A stretch of DNA of 64,000 bases from the NCBI RefSeq assembly GCF_900111745.1, contig NZ_FOIJ01000005.1, forward strand, positions 372,001 to 436,000, in the 5' to 3' direction. Each line of letters begins with the position of its first letter. The stretch's first letter is position 1. The notes beneath the pieces are model-generated. The model searched no databases. It was not told where the DNA came from and was given only the letters and a program-made list of their open reading frames with translations. Both the position numbers and the translations under genes were made by a program. Positions 55,888-63,695 of the stretch are shown here, in pieces. The DNA comes from Stigmatella erecta (GTDB lineage: Bacteria; Myxococcota; Myxococcia; Myxococcales; Myxococcaceae).

Positions 55888-56610
55888 ATGGTAGAAACTT
55901 ATTACGTTGGCTCCTATTGGCTCGCCCGGCATGAATCCGCCGAGGCTTGCGCACGCCGCACGGAGCACTTCTTCCACCGCCTCGGGCACTGCGACCCGGC
56001 GTGGACCCGTTGGTATGAGACGGCAGACTCCTTCGAGGAGGCGCGCAAACTCCACTTCACGCCAAACGCAGCGAGCTTCCAGAAGCTGTTCGCACGGAAG
56101 GAGAATCATTTCGGTGACCGTTTCTCTTACGGGCTGTGGACTGGCGACAACATTCAGGAGACCTCCACCGTTGACGGAAGGTGCGGTTCATCCTCGCTAC
56201 GGCTTCCGTCCTCCTGCGTCCTCAACCCCCATGCTGAAGGCCCCGTCGGTGAGCGAGTGCTGACCGCTCCCGTCATGACCGAGGTGTTGCGCGCCATGGC
56301 CCTGGCCTGGGACCCAGAGTGGGGAGTGGTCACCTCTCACCAATACGAAGAACTGCTTTCAGACAAGGTCATCCCCGCAGGCACCTCGGTGAGTTGGGTG
56401 GTGTACTTCTCACGGCTGCGCGGCACGGTGCCTCCACTGCCTGCCCCCGTGCGCATCGAGCCGGTGGAGGACAAGGGTACCCTCGTCATTCTGACTCCCG
56501 AGCGGTTCACCGCTTCCAACTCGGGGCACGTCACGCTGGCCGCTCGCGTCCACGAGATGCTGAACCGGGCAGGGCTGCTGCGACCGTTGCAGCCCTGGCT
56601 AGCAAGGTGA
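55888..56610 (+). CDS. Imm52-family immunity protein
   Basis: The 240-aa cytoplasmic protein lies 14 bp after the toxin gene with an AAGGAG 10 nt before ATG 55888. It has the pattern of the Imm52 family: MVETYYVGSYWLARHES and CARRTEHFFHRLGHCD at the start, then ETADSFEEARKL and VTSHQYEELLSDKV. Imm52 proteins are known partners of Tox-REase-5 toxins. It should bind the nuclease domain and protect the producer and its kin. The cysteine content and shorter G/C bias than core genes fit an acquired cassette. Confidence 0.82.
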   Translation: MVETYYVGSYWLARHESAEACARRTEHFFHRLGHCDPAWTRWYETADSFEEARKLHFTPNAASFQKLFARKENHFGDRFSYGLWTGDNIQETSTVDGRCGSSSLRLPSSCVLNPHAEGPVGERVLTAPVMTEVLRAMALAWDPEWGVVTSHQYEELLSDKVIPAGTSVSWVVYFSRLRGTVPPLPAPVRIEPVEDKGTLVILTPERFTASNSGHVTLAARVHEMLNRAGLLRPLQPWLAR

Positions 56611-57264
56611 CTGCATGGCCGTAGGTTGCTGCCTCGCACGAAACGGGCTCGGGCGGACGGAGCAAAGGCCGTGCAAGGGTCCGAGGTGCTCGCCTTCTGG
56701 TTGTTGCCGAAGTCGCGGGACGAAGGGGCCGCATGTGCCCCATTGGCGTGGGATCCGGCCTCCGCTCATGTTGCACGTATGTCGCAGGAGCCTGCGGAAT
56801 GGGATGGGGCAGAACGGGACCACACGGGACGCGGCGGGATAACGACTCCAAATCATTCCGGGCGGTTACGAGGTAAGGGCGCGATTCTGCTAGAGGTTTC
56901 GCACCCCCCAGCGCGGGTTCGATTCCCGCCGCTTCCTATCGAGGTTGCCCGCCGCCTTGAGTCGAATTCACTCCTAAAGAGGAGGCACGGCTCACATCAG
57001 GGGACCAGATCGGTCCTTGTCGGACCCAATTTGGACCAAATCCTCCAGCGTCTAGGCGGAATGGGGGCCGTGTTGAGGGAGAGGGCTGGAGCCGAGGGGG
57101 AGAGGAGGGCTGCTGACGGGGGCCACGCGGGCTGTGAGCCGCTCGCTCCCTCCTCACCTTGCAAAGATTGGGAGCGCCGAAGTCGCCGACGAAAATTCGC
57201 TGTTGCCCCAAATCGTCCACGTTTATATCGTGAATGATCTAATCAGGAGCGATTGGGTCAAGTG
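56611..57264. other. Non-coding stretch between the toxin cassette and the MarR gene
   Basis: This 654-bp gap has no gene I can support. A long plus-strand frame crosses it, but it has irregular composition and runs through the T-arm-like repeat at 56866-56936, so it is spurious. The part from about 56985 to 57060 (with ggaccagatcggtcc and cccaatttggaccaaatcc) has a lower G/C content. A ribosome binding site for the next gene, AGGAG at 57245-57249, lies at the right end. Confidence 0.6.
56866..56936 (+). repeat. T-arm-containing direct repeat, copy B (possible att site)
   Basis: This 70-bp element carries CGAGGTAAGGGCGCGA, a GCGA...TCGC hairpin, and GCGCGGGTTCGATTCCCGCCGC, followed by TTCC. 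It matches copy C at 59630-59700 at roughly 85-88% without gaps by eye. The T-arm part also matches copy A. It separates the toxin cassette from the MarR-oxidoreductase block. Confidence 0.7.
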
Positions 57265-57738
57265 ATGGGTAAACCAAAGCGTACAACAGATGATCGGCAG
57301 CGAGTCGGGTGGCAGCTATCGTTCGCGCTCTACAGCGCGTCGAACCGCGTCATCCGGCTTCACCGGCCGTTCCTCGACCCGCTCGGACTGACCTACCCGC
57401 AGTTCCTCGTGATGCTCGCGCTCTACGAGTCCGCCCCGCGGACCGTCGGCGCGTTGGGCGACGAACTCGGCATGGAGAACGGGACGTTGACGCCGCTCCT
57501 GAAGCGCCTCGAAGGCGCGGGGCTGGTGACCCGCACCCGCGACCGACAAGACGAGCGTCGCGTGCTGATCGACCTCACGGCGGCGGGCGAGGCGCTCCGC
57601 GAGACGGCGTGCTTGGTGCCGGAGAAGATCGAGACGGCCTGCCGCCTCACCGACCGCGACCTCGCCGAACTCCGCGACACCTTGAACGGGCTGGCCCTCC
57701 CCCGTTCGCCCCAAGCAGCGGACCTTGCGGCCGACTGA
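57265..57738 (+). CDS. MarR-family regulator, OhrR-like without the reactive cysteine
   Basis: The 157-aa winged-helix protein resembles OhrR strongly (WQLSFALYSASNRVIRLHRP, DPLGLTYPQFLVMLALYE, LTPLLKRLEGAGLVTR, DRQDERRVLIDLT). OhrR has a peroxide-reactive Cys in the QLCFALY motif; here that residue is Ser19. Cys116 and Cys126 remain further along. It is therefore likely a MarR repressor for a different ligand or with a different redox switch. ATG 57265 is used; TTG 57253 and GTG 57262 in the same frame are alternatives. It probably regulates the two oxidoreductase genes downstream. Confidence 0.88.
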   Translation: MGKPKRTTDDRQRVGWQLSFALYSASNRVIRLHRPFLDPLGLTYPQFLVMLALYESAPRTVGALGDELGMENGTLTPLLKRLEGAGLVTRTRDRQDERRVLIDLTAAGEALRETACLVPEKIETACRLTDRDLAELRDTLNGLALPRSPQAADLAAD

Positions 57739-57833
57739 CGCCGCCGCGTGCCGCTTCAGACCCTGAACGTCCCCGCACCGACCGTTCGGGCCGGGCCGTC
57801 ATGTACACGCTTTTCTCGAAGGACAGGCTGACC

Positions 57834-58601
57834 ATGAACGACACGAACAAGTTGAAGATCGGGATCCTCGGCGCGGGAACCATTGGCAAGACGCTGGCGA
57901 GGAAGCTGGCGGCGGCCGGCCACGACGTGAAGGTCGCCAACTCGCGCGGCCCGGAGACGATCGACGCAGAGACCGTGGCGACCGGCGCGAAGGCCGTCAC
58001 CGCCGCCGAGGCGGTGCAGGGCGTGGACGTGGTGATCCTATCGACGCCGCCTACGGCCTTGATCAAGATCGCCTCGCTGCTCGCCCCCTTGCCCGCCGAG
58101 ACGGTCGTCATGGACACGTCGAACTACCATCCGTTCCGGGATGGCAGGATCGCTGCGATCGACGCCGGTCAGGCCGAGAGCCTGTGGGTGGTCGAGCAGT
58201 TGGGCCGGCCGATCGTCAAGGCGTGGAACTCGCTCGTCACGGACTCCCTTGTGAACAAGGGCCTACCGGCGGGAAGCCCCGGCCGCATCGCGCTCCCCGT
58301 CGCGGCCGACCGTGAGCGGGATCGGAGGATCGGGATGCGGCTCGTTGAGGACACCGGCTTCGATGCGGTCGATGCGGGCACGCTCGCCGAGTCGTGGCGG
58401 CAACAGCCCGGCGCGCCCAGTTACTGCACCGACCTGACCCGCGAGGAACTGCCCGCCGCTTTGGCGAGCGCCGAGCGGGACCGTCTGGCGAAGCGGCGCA
58501 ATCTAGCCACCGAAGTCTTCCTCGAACGCTTCCCGAATCTGGGCCAGGAGATTCCGCCTGCTGACTTCGTCCTCCGCGTGCATCGCACATTGTTCATGTG
58601 A
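57834..58601 (+). CDS. NADPH-dependent F420-reductase-like oxidoreductase
   Basis: The 255-aa protein has an N-terminal Rossmann fold (KIGILGAGTIGKTLARKL, AGHDVKVANSRGPETI), then VVILSTPP and DTSNYHPFRDG, as in the F420 oxidoreductase/NAD(P)-binding family. The C-terminal half includes VVEQLGRPIVKAWNSL and RLVEDTGFDAVDAGTLAE. The substrate is unknown; F420 use should not be assumed. An AAGGACAGG precedes ATG 57834. It lies 95 bp after the MarR gene and 126 bp before the SDR gene, all on the plus strand. Confidence 0.85.
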   Translation: MNDTNKLKIGILGAGTIGKTLARKLAAAGHDVKVANSRGPETIDAETVATGAKAVTAAEAVQGVDVVILSTPPTALIKIASLLAPLPAETVVMDTSNYHPFRDGRIAAIDAGQAESLWVVEQLGRPIVKAWNSLVTDSLVNKGLPAGSPGRIALPVAADRERDRRIGMRLVEDTGFDAVDAGTLAESWRQQPGAPSYCTDLTREELPAALASAERDRLAKRRNLATEVFLERFPNLGQEIPPADFVLRVHRTLFM

Positions 58602-58727
58602 GCGGCCGCAGCGTCGCTTGCAACGTGTAACCGAAGTGCCGCCTTGGGTGATTTGCTGATGTTGACGCCGGTCCGGTTGCCGTCATCACTGCACGGCGAT
58701 CAAAAACGAAGACGGGAGGTAGAGACA

Positions 58728-59570
58728 ATGACGGGTCAGAAAGTGTGGTTCATTACGGGCGCGGGGCGTGGAATTGGCAGCGACCTCGTCACGGCCGCGC
58801 TGGAGGCGGGGCACAACGTCGTCGCCACGGCGCGTGACGACGTCGCGGTGACGGCCGAGGTAGGTGAGCACGAGAGGTTGCTCGCACTCGCCATGGACGT
58901 CACCGACCCCTCTGCTGTCGACGGTGCAGTTCGCAAGGCGCTAGACCGCTTCGGGTCTATTGACGTCCTGATCAACAACGCCGGCCGGTTCTACACTGGA
59001 TTTTTCGAGACGCTGTCGCCGGAGCAGGTGCGAGCGCAGATGGAGGTCAACTTCTTCGGGACCCTTCATGTCACCCGGGCGGTCCTGCCGGTTATGCGGG
59101 CTCAACGCCGAGGGCACGTGGTTACCGTAAGCGCTCTGGTTGGGATCGTGGGCGCTCCGTTCATCTCCATATTCGCGGCCTCGAAGTTTGCGCTGGAGGG
59201 TTGGATGGAGTCGATCACGCCCGAAGTAGCGCCATTCGGCATCACCACCACCATCGTCGAACCGGGGGCCTTCCGCACCAAGCCCCCGAAGGATCGCGGC
59301 CGAACCGTCTTCCCCGAGATCGCCATCGAGGACTACGCGGAAGCCACCAAAAAACACACCGAGAGCGTCAAGGGGTTCAACGGGAAAGAGCCGGGCCACC
59401 GCAAAAAGCTGGCGTCCGCGTTCATCTCCATCGTGGACATGAAGCAACCGCCCAAGCGTTGGGTCGCCGGCGACGACGCGGTCGAGGGGATCGTCGCCAA
59501 GGGCCGTCAACTCATCGCCGACGCCACTGCATTTTCCGAGCTGTCGACCAGACTCGCGCATGATGACTGA
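58728..59570 (+). CDS. Short-chain dehydrogenase/reductase lacking the catalytic tyrosine
   Basis: The 280-aa protein has the classical SDR fold: coenzyme motif TGAGRGIG (residues 10-17), NNAG (83-86), and a Ser in VTVSALVG (135). The catalytic YxxxK reads F149-A-A-S-K153, and the codon is TTC, so the Tyr is replaced by Phe. The Tyr normally acts as the proton donor, so the enzyme may be inactive as a dehydrogenase or may catalyse a different step. A GGGAGG lies upstream of ATG 58728. Use of ATA and other rarer codons suggests acquisition. Confidence 0.9.
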   Translation: MTGQKVWFITGAGRGIGSDLVTAALEAGHNVVATARDDVAVTAEVGEHERLLALAMDVTDPSAVDGAVRKALDRFGSIDVLINNAGRFYTGFFETLSPEQVRAQMEVNFFGTLHVTRAVLPVMRAQRRGHVVTVSALVGIVGAPFISIFAASKFALEGWMESITPEVAPFGITTTIVEPGAFRTKPPKDRGRTVFPEIAIEDYAEATKKHTESVKGFNGKEPGHRKKLASAFISIVDMKQPPKRWVAGDDAVEGIVAKGRQLIADATAFSELSTRLAHDD

Positions 59571-59629
59571 CGCGCAGGACCTTCGCGGTGGGTTTGGGAG
59601 TCACCCGGAGCCCGCGTTGTCACCCTGCA

Positions 59630-59700
59630 GTTGCGAGGTAAGGGCGCGAATCTGCTGAGGTTTTCGCACCGCCCGGCGCGGGTTCGAAACCCGCCGCCAG
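59630..59700 (+). repeat. T-arm-containing direct repeat, copy C (possible att site)
   Basis: This is the partner of the repeat at 56866-56936: CGAGGTAAGGGCGCGAA, a perfect GCGAA...TTCGC hairpin with a 12-nt loop, then GCGCGGGTTCGAAACCCGCCGCC. It lies 60 bp after the SDR stop and marks the right edge of the oxidoreductase block. No 5' tRNA half is present. Confidence 0.7.
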
Positions 59701-59857
59701 CCTCCCTACTTGCCGCAGGAGAACACAACCCCCAAACCCTCCTGCCCGCACGCCCCCCAGGCCCACGGCTTCGCGCCGGTGTCGTCCCTGGCAACCATGC
59801 ACATCGTGTTCGAAGTACGTGTGCGCGAGGAAAGAGCATCCGGGGGATGCGGTCACG

Positions 59858-61216
59858 ATGCGGAGGCATGTCGAAAGCAAGGCTGGAAACCGTCACGCCC
59901 TCATGGGCTGGCTCGTGGCCTTTCTTCTCCTCGCCGGCCTGCTGGTGCCCGCGCGTGCAGCTGCGCTGTCCGTCGTCGCCCGATGTGAGCTGGAGGGCGT
60001 GGTGGACGCGGGCTCGGGTGCGTACCTCGCGGACTGCGTGCGGCGCGCGGAGGCCCGAGGCGCCACGGCGTTGCTCGTGCGGCTGGATACACCTGGGGGC
60101 TCTCTGGAGGCCACGCGCTCCGTCGTCCGGGCGTTCCTGGGCTCGCGCGTGCCCGTGCTCGTCTGGGTGGGACCGTCCGGCGCGCATGCCGGCAGTGCAG
60201 GCGTGTTCATCGCGCTCGCGTCCAACGTCGCGGCCATGGCGCCTGGGACGAACATCGGCGCTGCGCATCCCGTACGTCTCGACGGTAAGGACGTGGAGGA
60301 CGCTGGCGGGGAACAACTGGCCCGGAAGATTGAAAACGACACCGTGGCCTTCGCGGAGGGCATCGCCCGGCAGCGGGGACGCAATGCCGCCTGGGCTGCG
60401 TCCGCCGTGCGCGCCAGCGCCAGCGTCCCCGCGGACCAGGCCGTCACGCTGCGCGTGGTGGAGTCCGTCGCGCCCACCGAGGCCGCGTTCCTCGCCTCCG
60501 TCGATGGACAGCGCGTGGAGGTGGCGGAGGGGAAGACGGTGACGCTCTCCACCCGCGACGTCCAGGTGGAGACGTTGGAGCCGGGGCTGTCACAGCGGGT
60601 GGTGCATGCGCTCGCGCAGCCCTCCATCGTCTACCTGCTGTTCCTGGCCGCGGCGCTGGGGCTGGTGATGGAACTGTCCCATCCAGGCGCGATTGTGCCG
60701 GGACTCATGGGCGGCGTCGCGCTGGTGCTGGCGTTGATGGCCTCGGCCACGTTGCCGGTGCGTTCGGGGGCGTTGGTGTGGATGCTCGTGGGCGTGGGGC
60801 TCATCATCGCGGAGCTGTTCGTCACCCATGGCCTCCTGGGCACGGCGGGCGTGGGGCTGATGCTGCTGGGAGGTGTGCTGCTGGTGGACCGCTTCGAGCC
60901 CGGCTGGTTCGTGGAGCCGTCCTTCCGGCTGTCCTGGGCCGTGATGCTGCCCACGGTGCTGGTGCTCGCGGGGACCACCGTGCTCATCGCGTACCGCGGC
61001 GCCCAGACGCGCAAGCTGCCACAGCGGGGCGGCGACGTGGGGCTCGTGGGGGAGGCGGGCAAGGCATTGGGGCCCGTCACGCCTTCGGGCGGCGAGGTGT
61101 TCGTCCACGGCGAGCGCTGGCGCGCCGTCTCCTTCACTCCCATCCGCGAGGGCGCCCGGGTCGTGGTGCGCGCCGTGGAAGGACTCACCCTCACCGTCGC
61201 GGAGGCGTTGCCATGA
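59858..61216 (+). CDS. nfeD: NfeD family membrane serine protease
   Basis: The 452-aa long-form NfeD has a signal/membrane segment ([19 protein letters not shown]), then a ClpP-like domain with the nucleophile Ser in [16 protein letters not shown]. The general base Lys is probably in [17 protein letters not shown]. Four to five membrane helices and a C-terminal OB-fold ([20 protein letters not shown]) follow. NfeD1b proteases cleave the C-terminus of their slipin partner. The slipin gene follows with an ATGA overlap. ATG 59858 is chosen; ATG 59903 also keeps the signal segment. Confidence 0.92.
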   Translation: MRRHVESKAGNRHALMGWLVAFLLLAGLLVPARAAALSVVARCELEGVVDAGSGAYLADCVRRAEARGATALLVRLDTPGGSLEATRSVVRAFLGSRVPVLVWVGPSGAHAGSAGVFIALASNVAAMAPGTNIGAAHPVRLDGKDVEDAGGEQLARKIENDTVAFAEGIARQRGRNAAWAASAVRASASVPADQAVTLRVVESVAPTEAAFLASVDGQRVEVAEGKTVTLSTRDVQVETLEPGLSQRVVHALAQPSIVYLLFLAAALGLVMELSHPGAIVPGLMGGVALVLALMASATLPVRSGALVWMLVGVGLIIAELFVTHGLLGTAGVGLMLLGGVLLVDRFEPGWFVEPSFRLSWAVMLPTVLVLAGTTVLIAYRGAQTRKLPQRGGDVGLVGEAGKALGPVTPSGGEVFVHGERWRAVSFTPIREGARVVVRAVEGLTLTVAEALP

Positions 61217-62043
61217 GCGAGCTGTTTGGTGCCCTGGGTTTCCTCGTTCCCCTGGCCGTGGTGTTCGTCCTCTTCGCCTCGGGTGTGCGCATCGTCAGCG
61301 AGTATCAGAACGGCGTCGTGTTCCGGCTGGGCCGCTACGTGGGTCTCAAGCGCGCGGGCTTCCGCTGGCTCATCCCGTTCATCGAACGCATGGTCATCAT
61401 CGACCTGCGCACGGTGGCGCGCGACGTGCCCCCGCAGGACGTCATCACCAAGGACAACGTCAGCGTGAAGGTGAACGCCGTCGTCTACTTTCGCGTCATC
61501 CAAGCGGACAAGGCCGTGCTCCAGGTGGAGGACTACCTCTACGCCACCAGCCAGATCGCCCAGACCACGCTGCGCGCCATCCTGGGCCAGGTGGAGCTGG
61601 ACGAGCTCTTGTCCGAGCGTGAGCGCATCAACCAAGAACTGCAACAGGTGCTGGACGCGCGGACCGGCCCTTGGGGCGTGAAGGTCTCCAACGTGGAGGT
61701 GAAGCACATCGACCTTCCCCTGGAGATGCAGCGGGCCATCGCGCGGCAGGCCGAGGCCGAACGCGAGCGCCGCGCGAAGATCATCGCCGCCGAGGGCGAA
61801 CACCAGGCCGCGGAGAAGCTGTCCCTGGCCGCGGATGTGCTCAGCCGCAACCCTGCGACGCTCCAGCTGCGCTACCTCCAGACGCTGGTGGAAATCACGG
61901 GCGGTGGGAACCACACCATCCTGCCCATTCCGCTGGAGCTGCTGCGCGCGTTCGGCGCCGTGCCCGTGCGGCCCTTCCGGCCAGAGGAGCCGCGCGAGGA
62001 TGAGCCCGAGGACGGCGAGGACGCGTCCCCGGGTCTGTCTTGA
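61213..62043 (+). CDS. Slipin (SPFH/stomatin family)
   Basis: The 276-aa membrane protein has one N-terminal hydrophobic helix ([18 protein letters not shown]) and the SPFH domain: [40 protein letters not shown], and [20 protein letters not shown]. Stomatin-like proteins form membrane microdomain rings. The start ATG 61213 overlaps the NfeD stop by 4 nt, which fits a protease-substrate pair that is made together. The acidic C-terminal tail ([13 protein letters not shown]) is variable between species. Confidence 0.94.
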   Translation: MSELFGALGFLVPLAVVFVLFASGVRIVSEYQNGVVFRLGRYVGLKRAGFRWLIPFIERMVIIDLRTVARDVPPQDVITKDNVSVKVNAVVYFRVIQADKAVLQVEDYLYATSQIAQTTLRAILGQVELDELLSERERINQELQQVLDARTGPWGVKVSNVEVKHIDLPLEMQRAIARQAEAERERRAKIIAAEGEHQAAEKLSLAADVLSRNPATLQLRYLQTLVEITGGGNHTILPIPLELLRAFGAVPVRPFRPEEPREDEPEDGEDASPGLS

Positions 62044-62213
62044 GACGGCACCGTGCAAGGGAAGGCTTGAAGGCCTGTTGAGAGGTGGCGGACTGGACAG
62101 GCATCACCGCGGTGTATGTGGATCCAGGGAACATGCGGACTGCCGCACGAGCGAGGCTCGCCCGCTCGCTGCTGATGAAACATACAGGGCTGGCCCTGGA
62201 GCATGCCCCGGTG

Positions 62214-63095
62214 CTACCGGCCGGCGAGAGACTTCTCGAAAGCGGTCTCCAGCTTCTCGATGAAGGGCTTGAACTCGCTGGGGTTGATGAAGGGGTTGGG
62301 GGCCCCGTCCTTCTGCTTCGCGCGCTTGCCGGCCATGTCAAAGAACTCCGGGTGCGGGGCGAGGAAGACGTCGACCTTCATCGCCTTCGCTTTGGCGAAG
62401 GTCCTCCGGTAGTCCTCGACGATGCCGGGATACTGCAGCGGCGGGGTGATGCGGTTGGCGGCGACGGTGGCCGAGCAGAAGACCAGCAGCTCGTAGGGCT
62501 TGCCCTGGTGCTGCACCGTCTGGCCCCAGGACGTGCAGCCGCGGCTGTGGCCGGGCGTGAGGTAGGCCTTGAGCGTGACGCCGCCCAGGCTGACCGTATC
62601 GCCGTCACGGAGCACCTTGTCGACCTTCACGGGGGGCGTGTTCAGGGATTTGTCGCCCTCGCTGCCGAGATAGAAGCCGCCCTCGAGCGCCGAGACATCG
62701 CCCTCCATGGCATAGAGCTGGGCGCCGGTGTCCTTCTTCAACTGGGCCAGGCCGCCCGAGTGATCAAAATGGGCATGGCTGTTGAGGATGATCTTCACGT
62801 CCGAGAGCTTGAAGCCGAGCTTCTGGATGTTGGCTTCGATTCCGGGGACGGATTCCGGGAGCGCGGCGTCCAGGACGATCAGCCCCTCCTGGGTCTTGAA
62901 GAGGTACGAGGCGAGCCCAGCGGGGCCCACGGAGTAGACAGTGCCGATGACGTGGAAGGGCTCGGCCGGAGCGTTCCAGATCTCGCGCTGCGAGGGTGGC
63001 TTCGTGGCAGGTTTGGCGGGGAGCTTCTGCGCGAAGGCAGGAGCGCAGAGCAAAGCCCCCAGCGCGGCGGCGAGAAGCGGCGTCTTCCGTGTCAT
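62214..63095 (-). CDS. Subclass B3-type metallo-beta-lactamase / MBL-fold hydrolase
   Basis: The 293-aa product has a signal peptide (KTPLLAAALGALLCAPAFA) and an MBL fold with both zinc sites of B3 enzymes: HAHFDH in LNSHAHFDHSGG, the third His in TPGHSRGCTSW, and the final His in LAPHPEFFDM. The REIWN motif before the first strand and length are also as in B3 beta-lactamases. Activity on beta-lactams is likely but not certain. ATG 63095 gives a standard signal peptide; ATG 63104 is in frame. It converges with the slipin gene over a 170-bp gap. Confidence 0.88.
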   Translation of the reverse strand: MTRKTPLLAAALGALLCAPAFAQKLPAKPATKPPSQREIWNAPAEPFHVIGTVYSVGPAGLASYLFKTQEGLIVLDAALPESVPGIEANIQKLGFKLSDVKIILNSHAHFDHSGGLAQLKKDTGAQLYAMEGDVSALEGGFYLGSEGDKSLNTPPVKVDKVLRDGDTVSLGGVTLKAYLTPGHSRGCTSWGQTVQHQGKPYELLVFCSATVAANRITPPLQYPGIVEDYRRTFAKAKAMKVDVFLAPHPEFFDMAGKRAKQKDGAPNPFINPSEFKPFIEKLETAFEKSLAGR

Positions 63096-63136
63096 CCAGG
63101 TCATTCCTATGGCCAGCGAGGGGGCTCCAGCCGGCT

Positions 63137-63532
63137 TTATACTCCGTGCCCCGGGAGACACGCCCCGTCGCCTCCGCTCCCACCTGTCCCTTCCCAGCCA
63201 CACCGCCACGCGCCCACCGAGGCCAGCAGGGCGGCCCCCATGCCCAGCAACAATGCCAGCACGATGTTGTGCAGCGCTTCCTGCAAGCCGAACGCGAGGA
63301 GGGTGGGGTTCCGGGCCGCTTCCATCTCCGCATAGGCGTGCAGGCACACCATGAACCCGGTGATGAAGCCCAGCCCGCCCGCGATCAGCGTGAACAGTCC
63401 AAGCGCCACCATCAACGGGACGTACCGCTTCTCGGGCCTGCGGGCATACTGAAAGCTCGCGGCCAGCAGTCCCAGTCCACCCAACAGCGTGGGGTACATG
63501 CCCCAGCCGCCCGCGACGAAAAAGTCCAGCAA
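63137..63532 (-). CDS. Small polytopic membrane protein
   Basis: The 131-aa protein has about four membrane helices (LDFFVAGGWGMYPTLLGGLG, YVPLMVALGLFTLIAGGLG, FGLQEALHNIVLALLLG and GMGAALLASVGAW). The start is TTG 63532, supported by a strong GGGGAGGA 5 nt upstream. The GGWGMYPTLL start resembles the first helix of ExbB/MotA-type proteins, but the rest does not continue that match. The tail is Gly-rich. The gene lies 42 bp upstream of the MBL gene on the same strand. Its function is unknown. Confidence 0.7.
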   Translation of the reverse strand: MLDFFVAGGWGMYPTLLGGLGLLAASFQYARRPEKRYVPLMVALGLFTLIAGGLGFITGFMVCLHAYAEMEAARNPTLLAFGLQEALHNIVLALLLGMGAALLASVGAWRCGWEGTGGSGGDGACLPGHGV

Positions 63533-63695
63533 GGTGTCCTCCCCTCAAGGCGTTCGAATCCCTTGGACACCGTCGAGGCAATTCGGTTCCCAGCATCTGC
63601 TTCGCTCGCCACCACGGGCCCCCTGGGGCAGGAGGCGGCCGCATTGTCAGAGCCGCCCATACACTTGCGCGGGTCTTCTTCAGCGGAGAACACCC

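Noticed and set aside
56840-56936. Possible complete tRNA gene (CTCCAAA anticodon-like loop followed by a T-arm)
   Set aside because: No acceptor strand pairs with the 3' end, the D-arm is missing, and the distance between the loop and T-arm is too long.
56626-57237. 203-codon plus-strand frame in the gap after the immunity gene
   Set aside because: It has no ribosome binding site or coherent composition and passes through the T-arm-like repeat. Translating that repeat gives the familiar spurious peptide found at tRNA/tmRNA ends.
62085-63335. Plus-strand open frame opposite the metallo-beta-lactamase
   Set aside because: It is an antisense shadow; the minus strand has a signal peptide and full zinc-ligand set.
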